A stretch of DNA of 64,000 nt, from the NCBI RefSeq assembly GCF_050908845.1, contig NZ_CP194171.1, positions 248,001 to 312,000 of the forward strand. Reading direction: 5' to 3'. Every line of letters starts with the position of its first letter. Within the stretch, counting starts at the first letter, position 1. Below the pieces are notes generated by a model. That model saw only the letters and a list, made by a program, of their open reading frames with translations. It searched no databases and was not told the origin of the DNA. The position numbers were made by a program, and so were the translations under genes. Positions 16,579 to 25,541 of the stretch are shown here, in pieces. Origin of the DNA: Marinobacterium_D sp050908845. GTDB lineage: Bacteria > Pseudomonadota > Gammaproteobacteria > Pseudomonadales > Balneatricaceae.

Positions 16579-17184
16579 ATGAGCGAAATACAGCAGGAAC
16601 GGAAAGTCTCCCGTCGCGAGCAGATACTGCAGGCGCTCGCGCAGATGCTGGAGGGCAACCCCGGCGCCCGCATCACCACTGCCGCCCTGGCACGGGAAGT
16701 CGGTGTCTCGGAAGCGGCGCTTTACCGCCACTTCCCGAGCAAGGCACGGATGTTCGAAGGCCTGATCGGCTTTATCGAGGATACGCTGTTTTCCCGGGTT
16801 AACCTGATCGTCGGCTCCGACGCCAGTGGCAAGCGCCAGTGCGAACAGATCCTTACGCTGCTGCTGGCGTTTGTGGAGAAGAATCCGGGCATGGCACGCA
16901 TTCTCACCGGCGATGCCCTGGCCGGCGAAACCGAGCGCCTTCGTACCCGGGTCAACCAGCTGTTCGAGCGCCTGGAAACCCAGCTCAAGCAGATCATGCG
17001 CGAAGCGGAAGTCCGCGAAGGGCTGCGCACCGAGATCCCGGCGGGTTCGGCCGCCAACCTGATTCTCGCCACTGCTGAAGGTCGTATCCGTCAGTTTGTG
17101 CGCAGTGAATTCAAACGCCGCCCCACAGAGTTCTGGCCAGAACAGTGGGCACGCCTCGCCCAGGGCCTGTTCCGCCCCTCCTGA
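16579..17184 (+). CDS. slmA: Nucleoid occlusion factor SlmA (TetR family)
   Basis: SlmA binds sites spread over the chromosome and blocks FtsZ assembly over the nucleoid. The 201-residue protein has a TetR helix-turn-helix (ITTAALAREVGVSEAALYRH) and the conserved SlmA C-terminal body with NLILATAEGRIRQFVRS. The gene follows argB closely and may be co-transcribed. A hairpin at 17196-17213 lies just after the stop. Confidence 0.95.
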   Translation: MSEIQQERKVSRREQILQALAQMLEGNPGARITTAALAREVGVSEAALYRHFPSKARMFEGLIGFIEDTLFSRVNLIVGSDASGKRQCEQILTLLLAFVEKNPGMARILTGDALAGETERLRTRVNQLFERLETQLKQIMREAEVREGLRTEIPAGSAANLILATAEGRIRQFVRSEFKRRPTEFWPEQWARLAQGLFRPS

Positions 17185-17195
17185 TGATTTACTGA

Positions 17196-17213
17196 GGGCA
17201 CTTCCGGGTGCCC
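17196..17213 (+). terminator. Hairpin after slmA
   Basis: A 6-bp stem GGGCAC/GTGCCC with a 6-nt loop lies 12 nt after the slmA stop. The T tract is poor, so it is a weak or Rho-assisted terminator. Confidence 0.5.
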
Positions 17214-17270
17214 TGCCTTCCCATCGATTTCACTATACGAAACAGGGCAGCTATCGGCCTACCTAAAATA

Positions 17271-17286
17271 TGTAACACCAGTTACA
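17271..17286. promoter_or_regulatory. Palindromic operator candidate before the CynX-like transporter
   Basis: A perfect inverted repeat TGTAAC-ACCA-GTTACA lies 62 bp before the transporter ATG. Its size suits a dimeric repressor or activator. No neighbouring regulator gene is visible, so the cognate protein is unknown. Confidence 0.45.
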
Positions 17287-17347
17287 CTTACCACCCCTCA
17301 CCTGTGACGCCATTTCAGTCGGGTCACAGAAGAATTAAGGACACCCC

Positions 17348-18544
17348 ATGCCAGAGCCGATCAAGGGCCCCTTCCATGGCCGCCCGCTGGCCTTTGCCAT
17401 CGCCATCGCTGCCATCCTGCTGACTGCCGCCAATCTGCGTGGTGGCATCGTCGTGGTCGGCCCGCTGGTAGCCGACATCCGCGCCAGCCTTGGCCTAAGC
17501 GCGAGCCAGTTCAGCATGCTCACCACACTGCCACTGATCTGTTTTGGCCTCGTGTCTTCCCTGGTACCCGCCCTGACGCGGCGCCTGGAGCCACCTCAAC
17601 TGGTGATCATCGCGCTGCTGGTAATCAGTCTTGGCGTAGCGCTGAGAATGGCGCCGGCTTTTCTGTTGATTCTGCTCGGGACGCTGCTGCTGGGCTCGGC
17701 CATCGCCCTGCTCAACGTGCTTATTCCTGGCCTGGTCAAAGGCTATTTCCCGAACCATCCGGGGATTATGACCGGGCTCTATACCGTGACACTGGGCACC
17801 GGCGCGGGTCTCGGCGTTTACCTGGCGGTCCCCCTGCGGGATATTTTTGACGACTGGCGGGTACCTTTAGCGGTTTGGGCCCTGCTGCCCCCGCTATGCA
17901 TTCTGCCCTGGCTGTATCTGTTGAGGGTCCACACCCGCACCTATCAACCACCACAAAGTCGCGGCCCCAGCCTCTGGCGTAATGGCCGAGCCTGGGCAAT
18001 CACCGGCTATATGGGCCTGCAGTCCACCTTCTTCTACTCGATCGTCACCTGGCTCGCCAACCTGTTGACCGACAGCGGCCTCAGCGACGAACACGCGGGC
18101 CTGGCAACCTCGCTGAGCAACCTGGCCGGGATCCCCGCAGGCCTGCTCACGCCGTTGCTGGCAACACGTTTTCACGACCAACGTAAGCTGGTGTTGGGGA
18201 TTGCCCTGCTGGCGATCACCGGACTGGCGGGACTGTTGCTGGCACCGACCCAGGCGACGCTGCTCTGGGCAACCTTGATCGGTCTCAGCGGTGGCGCTTC
18301 GCTGAGTCTGTCGCTGACACTGTTCGCGCTGCGAACCAATACGGCCACCGAAGCTTTTGCGCTGTCGGCGATGGCACAGTCGGTGGGGTATCTGATTGCA
18401 GCGGCCGGACCGCTGGTGATCGGTGCGATCAACGATTTCAACGGCAGCTGGTTCTACGCCGTCGTGCTGCTGATCTCGCTGCAGGTGATCCAGTGCCTGC
18501 TGGGACTTGTGGCGGGTAAGCCCGGCACCATCACCGGGTCTTGA
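17348..18544 (+). CDS. MFS transporter of the CynX/NimT type
   Basis: This 398-residue major facilitator protein has about twelve hydrophobic helices. The start AAILLTAANLRGGIVVVGPL and the following DIRASLGLSASQFSMLTTLP are characteristic of the CynX/NimT (cyanate/2-nitroimidazole) family. Family members handle small anions or drugs and the substrate cannot be called from sequence. No cyanase gene is in the window. The gene is monocistronic, follows slmA and is convergent with the yibQ-like gene. Confidence 0.85.
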   Translation: MPEPIKGPFHGRPLAFAIAIAAILLTAANLRGGIVVVGPLVADIRASLGLSASQFSMLTTLPLICFGLVSSLVPALTRRLEPPQLVIIALLVISLGVALRMAPAFLLILLGTLLLGSAIALLNVLIPGLVKGYFPNHPGIMTGLYTVTLGTGAGLGVYLAVPLRDIFDDWRVPLAVWALLPPLCILPWLYLLRVHTRTYQPPQSRGPSLWRNGRAWAITGYMGLQSTFFYSIVTWLANLLTDSGLSDEHAGLATSLSNLAGIPAGLLTPLLATRFHDQRKLVLGIALLAITGLAGLLLAPTQATLLWATLIGLSGGASLSLSLTLFALRTNTATEAFALSAMAQSVGYLIAAAGPLVIGAINDFNGSWFYAVVLLISLQVIQCLLGLVAGKPGTITGS

Positions 18545-18569
18545 GATTGCAGGCAGGTTGCGCGACTGA

Positions 18570-19352
18570 TCAGTGTGACGCGGCACTCTGACGCGCGATC
18601 ACGCGCCGTTTGGCATCTTCGATTTCATCCAGATATGCCGCTGCCGACATCTGCACTATGCCCAGCTCGCCAAGGGTCGGCAGCAAGGTCTGCAGTACGG
18701 CAAGCGTTTCCGGATAGGGGTGACCGATAACCACCGCACGTCCCTCGTTCAGGGCCAGCTCGACGGCACGCCTGAATTCACCGGTGATCGCCTCGATGGA
18801 ACGGTCGTTATCAAGGAACACGTTACGCTCGGCCGAGGGCACGCCTGCGGCCTGGGCTATCGACATCGCCCGGGTGCTGGCCGTAGTGCGGCTGTCGATA
18901 AAAAACAGACCGCGCTTGTGGATAACCTCCATTACCCAGCCCATCGGTTCATCCAGCTGGGTCAGCAGGCTTCCCATATGGTTGTTGACGCCGATCGCCT
19001 CCGGCACCGCGTCCAGCGAATCACTGAGTTGCTGCTGCAGCTGCTCGCGCGTCTGCGCTGGCGTCAGTCCACCCGGTCCCAGTTCCAGCTGTCGGGTGTT
19101 GGCCATCGGCGCGTGCAGGATCACCTCCTTGCCCTGTGCCGAGGCTTCCTGGCTGAGCTCGCGGGAATAGGTACGAAAGGGCAGTATGGCGTAGGTGATC
19201 GGGCCTGGCAGCGCCAGGGCCGCCCGCCCCTTTTCCAGGCTGGAGCCGACATCATCGATAATCAGCACCAGTCTGGGCCGGTCGACCACCGGTGCGGCCC
19301 ACAACGGCAGTGAGAGGAGACAGAACGCCAGCAGCGACAGCCTGATGGCCAT
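18570..19352 (-). CDS. Divergent polysaccharide deacetylase family protein (YibQ-like)
   Basis: The 260-residue protein has an N-terminal signal peptide (LLAFCLLSLPLWAAP). Its NodB-like fold contains the segments VLIIDDVGSS, VILHAPMANT and GVNNHMGS that define the YibQ/DUF610 family. It is predicted to be periplasmic. Its biochemical substrate is not established. It follows ctpA by 4 nt, in the conserved gpmI-envC-ctpA-yibQ envelope cluster. Confidence 0.9.
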   Translation of the reverse strand: MAIRLSLLAFCLLSLPLWAAPVVDRPRLVLIIDDVGSSLEKGRAALALPGPITYAILPFRTYSRELSQEASAQGKEVILHAPMANTRQLELGPGGLTPAQTREQLQQQLSDSLDAVPEAIGVNNHMGSLLTQLDEPMGWVMEVIHKRGLFFIDSRTTASTRAMSIAQAAGVPSAERNVFLDNDRSIEAITGEFRRAVELALNEGRAVVIGHPYPETLAVLQTLLPTLGELGIVQMSAAAYLDEIEDAKRRVIARQSAASH

Positions 19353-19356
19353 TCTG

Positions 19357-20664
19357 TCAGCCCTTGCTCTGCGCGTTCGCCGACACGATGTTCAGCGCCT
19401 TGAGCAGGTTGAGCGCCTGGTAAAGCTGAATATCGCGCTCCGCCAGCTGCTTGTCTTCGTTGGCAGCCATCTCGTCGCTACCCCCGTTTTCCAGGTGACC
19501 GACCAGATCACGCTCTTTCACCAGATTTTCGTGTTCAACCTGCGTCAGGCGCCCCTCTTCGACCAGCACATCCGGATGGATCCCCTGAGCCTGGATCGAG
19601 CGCCCGCTGGGCGTGTAGTAGCGGGCGGTGGTCAGTTTTACGGCACGATCGCTACCCAGGGGCAGTACGGTCTGAACCGATCCCTTGCCGAAGCTGTCGG
19701 TGCCCATCAGAACCGCCCGGTGATGATCCTGCAGCGCACCGGCGACAATCTCCGAAGCGGATGCGGAGCCGCCATTGATCAGCACCACCAGCGGCAGGTC
19801 TGGCGCCTGGGTACCGGCCTGGGCGCTGAACTCCAGCTGCGAGCTGGGCAGGCGCCCTTCGGTGTAAACGATCAGTCCTTCGTTGAGGAAGGTATCGGCC
19901 ACATCCACGGCCGCCTGGAGTACACCACCGGGGTTGTTGCGCAGGTCCAGCACCAGTCCCTGCAGCGGCTGCTTCTGCTCCATTTCGCTGATCGCATCAC
20001 GCAGATCCTCGGCGGTATTAAGCTGGAACTGGGTTACCCGCAGATAGCCGTAGCCAGGCTCCAGCAGGCGATTCTTGACGCTGGCCACCTTGATCGCATC
20101 ACGTACCAGGGTGACCTCAAAGGGTTTCTCGATCCCGTCTCTGACGATGGTCAGCACGATCTCACTGCCGATCTCGCCGCGCATCATGTCCACCGCCTCG
20201 TTAAGCGGCATCCCCTGCACCGGCGTATCGTCCAGTTTGACGATCAGATCGCCCGCCTTGATACCGGCACGCTGTGCAGGCGTATCATCGATCGGCGCGA
20301 TCACCCGGATAAAACCATCTTCCTGGCCGACTTCGATCCCCAGGCCTCCGAACTCACCGCTGGTGTGTACCTGCAGGTTTTCGAACGCTTCCGGCTCCAG
20401 ATAGGTGGAGTGCGGATCCAGACCTGCCAGCATGCCGCGTATGGCGTCCTGGAGCAGGGTCTTGTCGTCCACCGGTTCCACGTAGGCATCCTTGATACGC
20501 CCGTAGACCTCGGCAAACATTCTCAGCTCTTCCAGTGGCAGCACTTTCTCCGGCTGCATTGCCGCCTCATCGGCCTCTTGCGACCAGGCGGTGGCAGGCA
20601 CAGAGAGGGTCACCGAAAGTCCAAGCAGCAGGGAGGTTCGTTTTACACTGGCAAGAAGATTCAT
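19357..20664 (-). CDS. ctpA: S41-family C-terminal processing protease
   Basis: This 435-residue periplasmic serine protease has a signal peptide and a PDZ domain (GGLGIEVGQEDGFIRVIAPI). The S41 catalytic core has the serine in GGSASASEIVAGAL and the lysine in SFGKGSVQT. CtpA-type enzymes trim or degrade cell-wall hydrolases and other periplasmic proteins. It lies between envC and the yibQ-like gene, so a role in murein-hydrolase control is plausible. Confidence 0.95.
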   Translation of the reverse strand: MNLLASVKRTSLLLGLSVTLSVPATAWSQEADEAAMQPEKVLPLEELRMFAEVYGRIKDAYVEPVDDKTLLQDAIRGMLAGLDPHSTYLEPEAFENLQVHTSGEFGGLGIEVGQEDGFIRVIAPIDDTPAQRAGIKAGDLIVKLDDTPVQGMPLNEAVDMMRGEIGSEIVLTIVRDGIEKPFEVTLVRDAIKVASVKNRLLEPGYGYLRVTQFQLNTAEDLRDAISEMEQKQPLQGLVLDLRNNPGGVLQAAVDVADTFLNEGLIVYTEGRLPSSQLEFSAQAGTQAPDLPLVVLINGGSASASEIVAGALQDHHRAVLMGTDSFGKGSVQTVLPLGSDRAVKLTTARYYTPSGRSIQAQGIHPDVLVEEGRLTQVEHENLVKERDLVGHLENGGSDEMAANEDKQLAERDIQLYQALNLLKALNIVSANAQSKG

Positions 20665-20685
20665 AGCTTATCCTTGAAGTGATTT

Positions 20686-21822
20686 TCAGCGGTCTGCCAG
20701 CCAGGGGGCCGGGTCGATAGAACGCCCGCCCTTGCGGATCGCGAAGTAGAGGCCGGTTTCATCATAGCCGCCACTGTCGCCGGTGGTCGCGACAACCTCG
20801 CCCGGTCTGACCCAGGCACCGGTTTCCCGCAGCAGACTCTCGTTGTGTCCATACAGGCTCATATAACCGCCACCGTGGTCAATGATCAAGAGTAAACCAT
20901 AACCCCGCAGCCAGTCGGCGAAGACGACTCGACCGGAGTGCACCGCATGCACCTCACGCCCGACCCTGGCGCCGATCAGCACCCCCTCGTAGGCCAGATC
21001 GTTTACTTTCTGGCCAAAACGGCGCTTGAGAGCCCCGTCCACGGGCCAGGAAAGCTTGCCTTTGAGCTTGTCGAATGACTGGTTGGCGGTCTCCAGTTTC
21101 GAGCGCCGGATCGATTCCCGGATCTGCTCGAGCAGGTTTTGCAGCTGCGCCTGGTCTTTTTCCAGGCCACTGAGACGCTGCCGATCCTTGGCCAAAGAGG
21201 CCTTGAGACTGGCAAGGCTGGAGGCACGCTGCTCACGGGCCTTTTCCAGCTCTCCCTGCTGAGTCTGAAGTTCCTCGCGCTTGGCCAGCATCCGCTCGCT
21301 GGTGTCGGCAGCCTGGGAGCGCGTACTGTTAAGCGCGCTAAGCTGTGTACGGTAGGTTTCCATCTGCTCGATCAGTCGAGCGTTGAGCTGATCATAATAG
21401 TAGATCAGCCGTTCGGTGCGTGCCGGGTCGCGATCACTGAGCATCAGCTGCAGCTGGGGCTGCCGGCCTTCACGGTACTGTGCACGCAGCTGTTCACGTA
21501 CCCGCTCTGCACTGGCCTCCACCTGCTGTTCCAGGCGCGCCTCTCGCTCGTGCAGGCCATCCAGGTCAGCGCCCAGGCCGTCGATATCGGCGTTTATCTG
21601 ACGCAGCTGGGCGGTGACTTCACTGATCCGCTTTTCACTCTGACGCAGCGCCTGTTGCAGATTCTGTTGCTCCGAACGTTGCCGCTCGATGCCTCTCTGC
21701 AGACCGGCGATCTCATCCTTGAGTGCCTCGATCCGCTGCTCGGTTTCCCGCGCCTCCTGTTCGGTGGCCGCCCTCAGGGGCAGGGAAACGAGCAGCACGA
21801 GCGTCAAAATAAGAAGACGCAT
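20686..21822 (-). CDS. envC: Murein hydrolase activator EnvC
   Basis: EnvC activates the AmiA/AmiB amidases at the division septum. The 378-residue protein has a signal peptide, a long coiled coil (about residues 20-245, rich in E, Q and R) and a C-terminal LytM/M23 domain. The LytM zinc site is degenerate: the usual LHFEIR is LYFAIR, with tyrosine in place of a ligand histidine. That fits an activator rather than a protease. It lies 21 nt upstream of ctpA. Confidence 0.93.
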   Translation of the reverse strand: MRLLILTLVLLVSLPLRAATEQEARETEQRIEALKDEIAGLQRGIERQRSEQQNLQQALRQSEKRISEVTAQLRQINADIDGLGADLDGLHEREARLEQQVEASAERVREQLRAQYREGRQPQLQLMLSDRDPARTERLIYYYDQLNARLIEQMETYRTQLSALNSTRSQAADTSERMLAKREELQTQQGELEKAREQRASSLASLKASLAKDRQRLSGLEKDQAQLQNLLEQIRESIRRSKLETANQSFDKLKGKLSWPVDGALKRRFGQKVNDLAYEGVLIGARVGREVHAVHSGRVVFADWLRGYGLLLIIDHGGGYMSLYGHNESLLRETGAWVRPGEVVATTGDSGGYDETGLYFAIRKGGRSIDPAPWLADR

Positions 21823-21845
21823 GAATCAGATCCGGGTGCCCCGCA

Positions 21846-23396
21846 TTAGTTGAAATGAACCAGGTTCTTGCCACTCATCTCTGCCGGCGCATCGAGATCC
21901 ATCAGCGTCAACAGTGTCGGTGCCAGGTCGCAAAGCGCGCCTTCATCGAGCTTAAGCTGCGCTGCACGCGGTCCATCATAGATCAGCGCAACCGGCCAGT
22001 TGGTATGCGAGGTGTGCGGTTCACCGGTTTCCGGATTGACCATCAGCTCAACGTTGCCGTGATCGGCAGTGATCAGCGTTTCTCCGTCGACCTCGGCCAT
22101 GGCGGCCAGCACGCGGGCCAGGCACTCGTCGAGGGTTTCCACCGCCTTCACGGCAGCATCGAACTTGCCGGTATGGCCCACCATATCACCGTTGGCGAAA
22201 TTACAGACGATCAGGTCAAACTGACGGCCCAGGATCGCCTCAACCAGTTTGTCGGTCACCTCCGGCGCACTCATTTCCGGCTTGAGATCGTAGGTGGCCA
22301 CCTGCGGTGAGGGCACCAGGATACGCTCTTCACCCGGGTAGACCGCCTCTTCACCACCGTTAAAGAAGAAGGTGACGTGGGCGTACTTTTCGGTTTCAGC
22401 AATACGCAGCTGGGTCTTGCCCAGGCTGGAGAGATACTCACCGAGCCCGTTGTAGAGTTTTTCCGGCGGATAAGCGCAGTTTGCCGGAATATCCGCCGCG
22501 TACTGCGTCATCATGACGTAATCGGCAAGAGCCGGGCGTACCTGGCGCTCGAAACCATCGAAACTGTCTTCGACGAAGCAGCGGGTAATCTCCCGCGCGC
22601 GGTCGGGGCGGAAGTTGGCGCAGATCACGGCGTCGCCATCCTTGACCAGTCCCTTCGGGTGACCGGCCATATCGGTGATTACCGTCGCGGTGACAAATTC
22701 ATCGTTCTCATCGCGAGCGTAGGCTTCCGCCAGTGCCTGCTGAGCCGACTGGGCGTGCTGTTTGGCTGCGCCGCTGGTCATGGCATCATAGGCCTGCTGT
22801 ACACGGTCCCAGCGATTATCACGGTCCATGGCGAAATAGCGACCGACCACGGTGGCGATGGCGCCTACACCCAGCTCGCGGAATTTCGCTTCGGTCTTGG
22901 CGATGGAGGGTTCTGCGGAGCGCGGTGGCATATCGCGGCCATCGAGAATTGCGTGCAGATAAACCTCTTTGGCACCGCGCTTGACGGCCACTTCAGCCAG
23001 CGCAAGCATATGATCTTCATGACTATGCACGCCCCCCGGCGACAGCAGTCCCAGCAGATGCACCGCTTTACCGGCAGCGATCGCCTTGTCCATCGCGCCA
23101 GTGAGTGCCGCGTTCTCAGCAAAGCTGCCGTCTTCAATCGCCTTGGTGATCCGTGTCAGGTTCTGATAGACGGTACGTCCGGCGCCGATATTCATATGGC
23201 CAACTTCGGAGTTGCCCATCTGACCATCGGGCAGCCCCACCGCCATTCCGGATGTTTTGATCCGGCTATGTGGCTTGGAGGCAAGCAGTTTATCCCAGGT
23301 GGGAGTATTGGCTGCCTGGACCGCAGAAGAGGGAGTTTCCTCGATACCGAAACCATCGAGGATTATCAGTGCCTTGGTAGAACGTGCTTGAGTCAT
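21846..23396 (-). CDS. gpmI: 2,3-bisphosphoglycerate-independent phosphoglycerate mutase
   Basis: GpmI interconverts 3- and 2-phosphoglycerate with two manganese ions. The nucleophilic serine lies in QMGNSEVGHMNIGAGR and metal ligands in VHSHEDHM, LITADHGNVE and GMVGHTGKFDAAV-like segments (here MVGHTGKFDAAV). From the ATG at 23396 (MTQARSTKALIILDG) the protein has 516 residues, the standard length. An in-frame ATG at 23453 would add 19 atypical residues. It is the first gene of gpmI-envC-ctpA-yibQ. Confidence 0.95.
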   Translation of the reverse strand: MTQARSTKALIILDGFGIEETPSSAVQAANTPTWDKLLASKPHSRIKTSGMAVGLPDGQMGNSEVGHMNIGAGRTVYQNLTRITKAIEDGSFAENAALTGAMDKAIAAGKAVHLLGLLSPGGVHSHEDHMLALAEVAVKRGAKEVYLHAILDGRDMPPRSAEPSIAKTEAKFRELGVGAIATVVGRYFAMDRDNRWDRVQQAYDAMTSGAAKQHAQSAQQALAEAYARDENDEFVTATVITDMAGHPKGLVKDGDAVICANFRPDRAREITRCFVEDSFDGFERQVRPALADYVMMTQYAADIPANCAYPPEKLYNGLGEYLSSLGKTQLRIAETEKYAHVTFFFNGGEEAVYPGEERILVPSPQVATYDLKPEMSAPEVTDKLVEAILGRQFDLIVCNFANGDMVGHTGKFDAAVKAVETLDECLARVLAAMAEVDGETLITADHGNVELMVNPETGEPHTSHTNWPVALIYDGPRAAQLKLDEGALCDLAPTLLTLMDLDAPAEMSGKNLVHFN

Positions 23397-23515
23397 CGCA
23401 ATCTGTATTCTTTTGGATTCAAATTCCGGAATATCAACAGTATTCCGCAGCATAGATCGAGTTCTACGAGTTTACCTCACCTTGCCCCCTGGCGGGCAAA
23501 TTCCTGGCGCAAACC

Positions 23516-23544
23516 TTATCCACTTAGCTTCGCCCATGTATACT
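23516..23544 (+). promoter_or_regulatory. Sigma-70-type promoter of the rhodanese-grxC-secB unit
   Basis: TTATCC (23516-23521), a 17-bp spacer and TATACT (23539-23544) lie about 40 bp before the rhodanese ATG. The -35 is a partial match. Confidence 0.5.
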
Positions 23545-23582
23545 GTCCCGCCTGTTGACAGCCCTCCACTTAGGGAAGCTTT

Positions 23583-23996
23583 ATGGATCGCGTGATTGAA
23601 TTTGTATCTCAACATTATTATCTGATTGCTGCCTGGGTACTCACCCTGGCGATGCTGCTCTGGACTGAAAGCCGCAAGTCAGGCAAATCGGTATCTCCTG
23701 CCGAGGCAACCCGCCTGATTAACAAAGAAGACGCCGCCGTTCTCGATATCCGCCCGAAGAAAGAGTGGGACACCGGCCACATCACTGGCGCCGTGCATAT
23801 CCCGCTGGCCGACCTCGAGCGCCGCATGAGTGAAATCAAGGCAGATAAGTCCAAGCCCGTTATCGTGGTATGCAACGTTGGCCAGGCAGCGGCCACGGCT
23901 ACCAAGCAACTCAAGACCGCAGGCTTTACCCAGGCCATCAGACTCTCTGGTGGTATGACCGAGTGGCGCGGCCAGAACATGCCCGTGGTGAAATAA
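23583..23996 (+). CDS. Membrane-anchored rhodanese-like sulfurtransferase
   Basis: The 137-residue protein starts with one hydrophobic segment (YYLIAAWVLTLAMLLW) and then a single rhodanese domain. The active-site cysteine (about residue 97) lies in VVCNVGQAA. Similar proteins (YibN) sit beside grxC and secB in other gammaproteobacteria. The sulfur donor and acceptor are unknown. Its stop overlaps the grxC start (TAATG). Confidence 0.92.
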   Translation: MDRVIEFVSQHYYLIAAWVLTLAMLLWTESRKSGKSVSPAEATRLINKEDAAVLDIRPKKEWDTGHITGAVHIPLADLERRMSEIKADKSKPVIVVCNVGQAAATATKQLKTAGFTQAIRLSGGMTEWRGQNMPVVK

Positions 23997-24253
23997 TGAA
24001 GCCCGTCGATATCTACCTGACCCGCTGGTGTCCGTTCTGTACACGGGCGATCATGCTGCTCGATCACAAAGGGGTTGAGTACAACGCCATTGATGTGGAC
24101 CAGGCCCCTGCACTGCGACCGCAGATGATGGAACGCGCCAACGGCCGCCACACCGTGCCGCAGATCTTCATCGGTGAAACCCATGTAGGTGGCTGCGACG
24201 AGCTGTTCATGCTTGAGCGGAAAGGAGAGCTCGACCCACTACTGGCTGACTGA
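23996..24253 (+). CDS. grxC: Glutaredoxin 3
   Basis: GrxC is a small dithiol oxidoreductase that reduces protein and glutathione disulfides. The product is 85 residues. The active site is C12-PF-C15, CPFC rather than the common CPYC; TVPQIFIGETHVGGCDEL holds the cis-proline and glutathione-binding loop. The start overlaps the rhodanese stop by one base. Confidence 0.95.
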   Translation: MKPVDIYLTRWCPFCTRAIMLLDHKGVEYNAIDVDQAPALRPQMMERANGRHTVPQIFIGETHVGGCDELFMLERKGELDPLLAD

Positions 24254-24286
24254 GCACCGACTGTTACCAATCAAAGGAAAAATTCG

Positions 24287-24739
24287 ATGTCTGAAAATCA
24301 ACCGAAACAGCCCCAGTTCGCGCTGAAGCGCGTTTACCTGAAAGACGCTTCTCTGGAAACTCCTGCTGCTCCGGGTGTATTCACCAAGCAGTGGCAGCCG
24401 GAAGTTAACCTGGATATCAACACCCGCAGCTCGTCCCTGGACGCAGAGCACTATGAAGTGGTTCTGTCCCTGACCGTAACTGTGAAGAACGAAGGCGAGC
24501 CGGCATTCCTGGTTGAAGTTCAGCAGGCAGGTATCTTCCTGCTGGCAGGCCTCGGCGAAGCGGAAACCAAGCACACCCTGGGAGCGTTCTGCCCGAACCT
24601 GCTGTTCCCGTACGCCCGCGAAGCGATCGACAACCTGGCATCCAAGGCCAGCTTCCCGGCCCTGATGCTGGCACCGGTGAACTTCGATGCGCTGTACGCA
24701 CAGCAGCAGCAGAAAGCCGCGGAAACCGAAAAGCACTGA
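24287..24739 (+). CDS. secB: Protein-export chaperone SecB
   Basis: SecB is a tetrameric cytosolic chaperone that keeps exported proteins unfolded and hands them to SecA. The 150-residue product has the conserved SecB body (ALKRVYLKDASLETP, FCPNLLFPYAREAI). AAAGGA precedes the ATG. The rhodanese-grxC-secB order is conserved in gammaproteobacteria. Confidence 0.97.
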   Translation: MSENQPKQPQFALKRVYLKDASLETPAAPGVFTKQWQPEVNLDINTRSSSLDAEHYEVVLSLTVTVKNEGEPAFLVEVQQAGIFLLAGLGEAETKHTLGAFCPNLLFPYAREAIDNLASKASFPALMLAPVNFDALYAQQQQKAAETEKH

Positions 24740-24754
24740 TTCGTTTTCCGCGCA

Positions 24755-24790
24755 CTGATCGCGAGCGCCGCCTGGCGCTTTCGCGGTCAG
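24755..24790. terminator. Bidirectional hairpin between convergent secB and the DTW gene
   Basis: A long imperfect stem (CTGA..CGCGA-GCGCC / GGCGC..TCGCG..TCAG) lies just after secB and overlaps the stop codon of the DTW gene. It can serve both convergent transcripts. Confidence 0.65.
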
Positions 24791-25449
24791 GCCTCCACCT
24801 TATCCCCTTCCCTGTCCCACTTTCGCCGCGTCGCGAAATACTCCCGGTTGAAACGCTCGAAATAGCCCTCCAGATGGCTAGCCGCCACCTCATCCTGCTG
24901 TAATTCCAGCAGCGCTATAGCCACCTCGGCAGTACACAGATGATGTGCCACCTTTGAACGCCTCAGGGTGTAACTCGATACCCGATCTGACTTCGGCTCA
25001 ATCACCGGCAGGTGCTGCAGATAGCGGCTGTGCCTGAACATCCTGCGCGCCTGACGCCAGGTACCGTCCAGGATGATAAAGGCGGGAATGCGCCCGTCTG
25101 CGGGTGCACGTTCAACCATCCGTTCCTGGTAGTCATCACCTTCAGGGAACACCAGACACGGAAAGTAAGCGGGGTCGTTCAGCGCATCAAGCAGCGCCTG
25201 GGGCGGCTCGGTCCGAGACCATTCAAACACCCGGGTCGCACTGATGCTGTCAGCGATCAGCTTGCCGGTGTTGGTCGGCTTGTAGAACTCGTTATGGTGC
25301 ATCAGCAACCAGAATTCACAGTTTGCTGTGACCTTTGACTGGTGTGCACAGATGCAGGACTCCACCGCCAGACGGCAGGTTTCACAGCGCTTTACGCCGG
25401 CTCCGCGGGCTAAATAGGGCCTGCGCGCCGGTTCGTTGATTTTGGACAT
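24787..25449 (-). CDS. DTW-domain tRNA-uridine aminocarboxypropyltransferase (TapT-like)
   Basis: DTW-domain enzymes of the TapT/TuaA type make acp3U on tRNA using S-adenosylmethionine. The 220-residue protein has four N-terminal cysteines (CETC...CIC) that may bind metal. The core LDGTWRQARRM and the C-terminal SSYTLRRS are family motifs. The ATG at 25449 is preferred: a promoter -10 at 25480-25485 would put an upstream in-frame ATG (25470) almost at the transcript 5' end. The signature tripeptide is read here as D-G-T-W. Exact tRNA target is inferred from the family. Confidence 0.85.
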   Translation of the reverse strand: MSKINEPARRPYLARGAGVKRCETCRLAVESCICAHQSKVTANCEFWLLMHHNEFYKPTNTGKLIADSISATRVFEWSRTEPPQALLDALNDPAYFPCLVFPEGDDYQERMVERAPADGRIPAFIILDGTWRQARRMFRHSRYLQHLPVIEPKSDRVSSYTLRRSKVAHHLCTAEVAIALLELQQDEVAASHLEGYFERFNREYFATRRKWDREGDKVEA

Positions 25450-25479
25450 ATTTTGAGACTGAAAATGCATGTTGTGCGC

Positions 25480-25507
25480 ACTATACTGGCTTCCTATTCA
25501 ACAGCAA
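25480..25507 (-). promoter_or_regulatory. Sigma-70-type promoter of the DTW gene
   Basis: On the minus strand TTGCTG, a 16-bp spacer and TATAGT lie about 30 bp before the preferred ATG. The predicted transcript start near 25473 supports the ATG at 25449. Confidence 0.6.
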
Positions 25508-25541
25508 GTCCGCCGGGACTTACCAGGATGAGTAATAAGGG

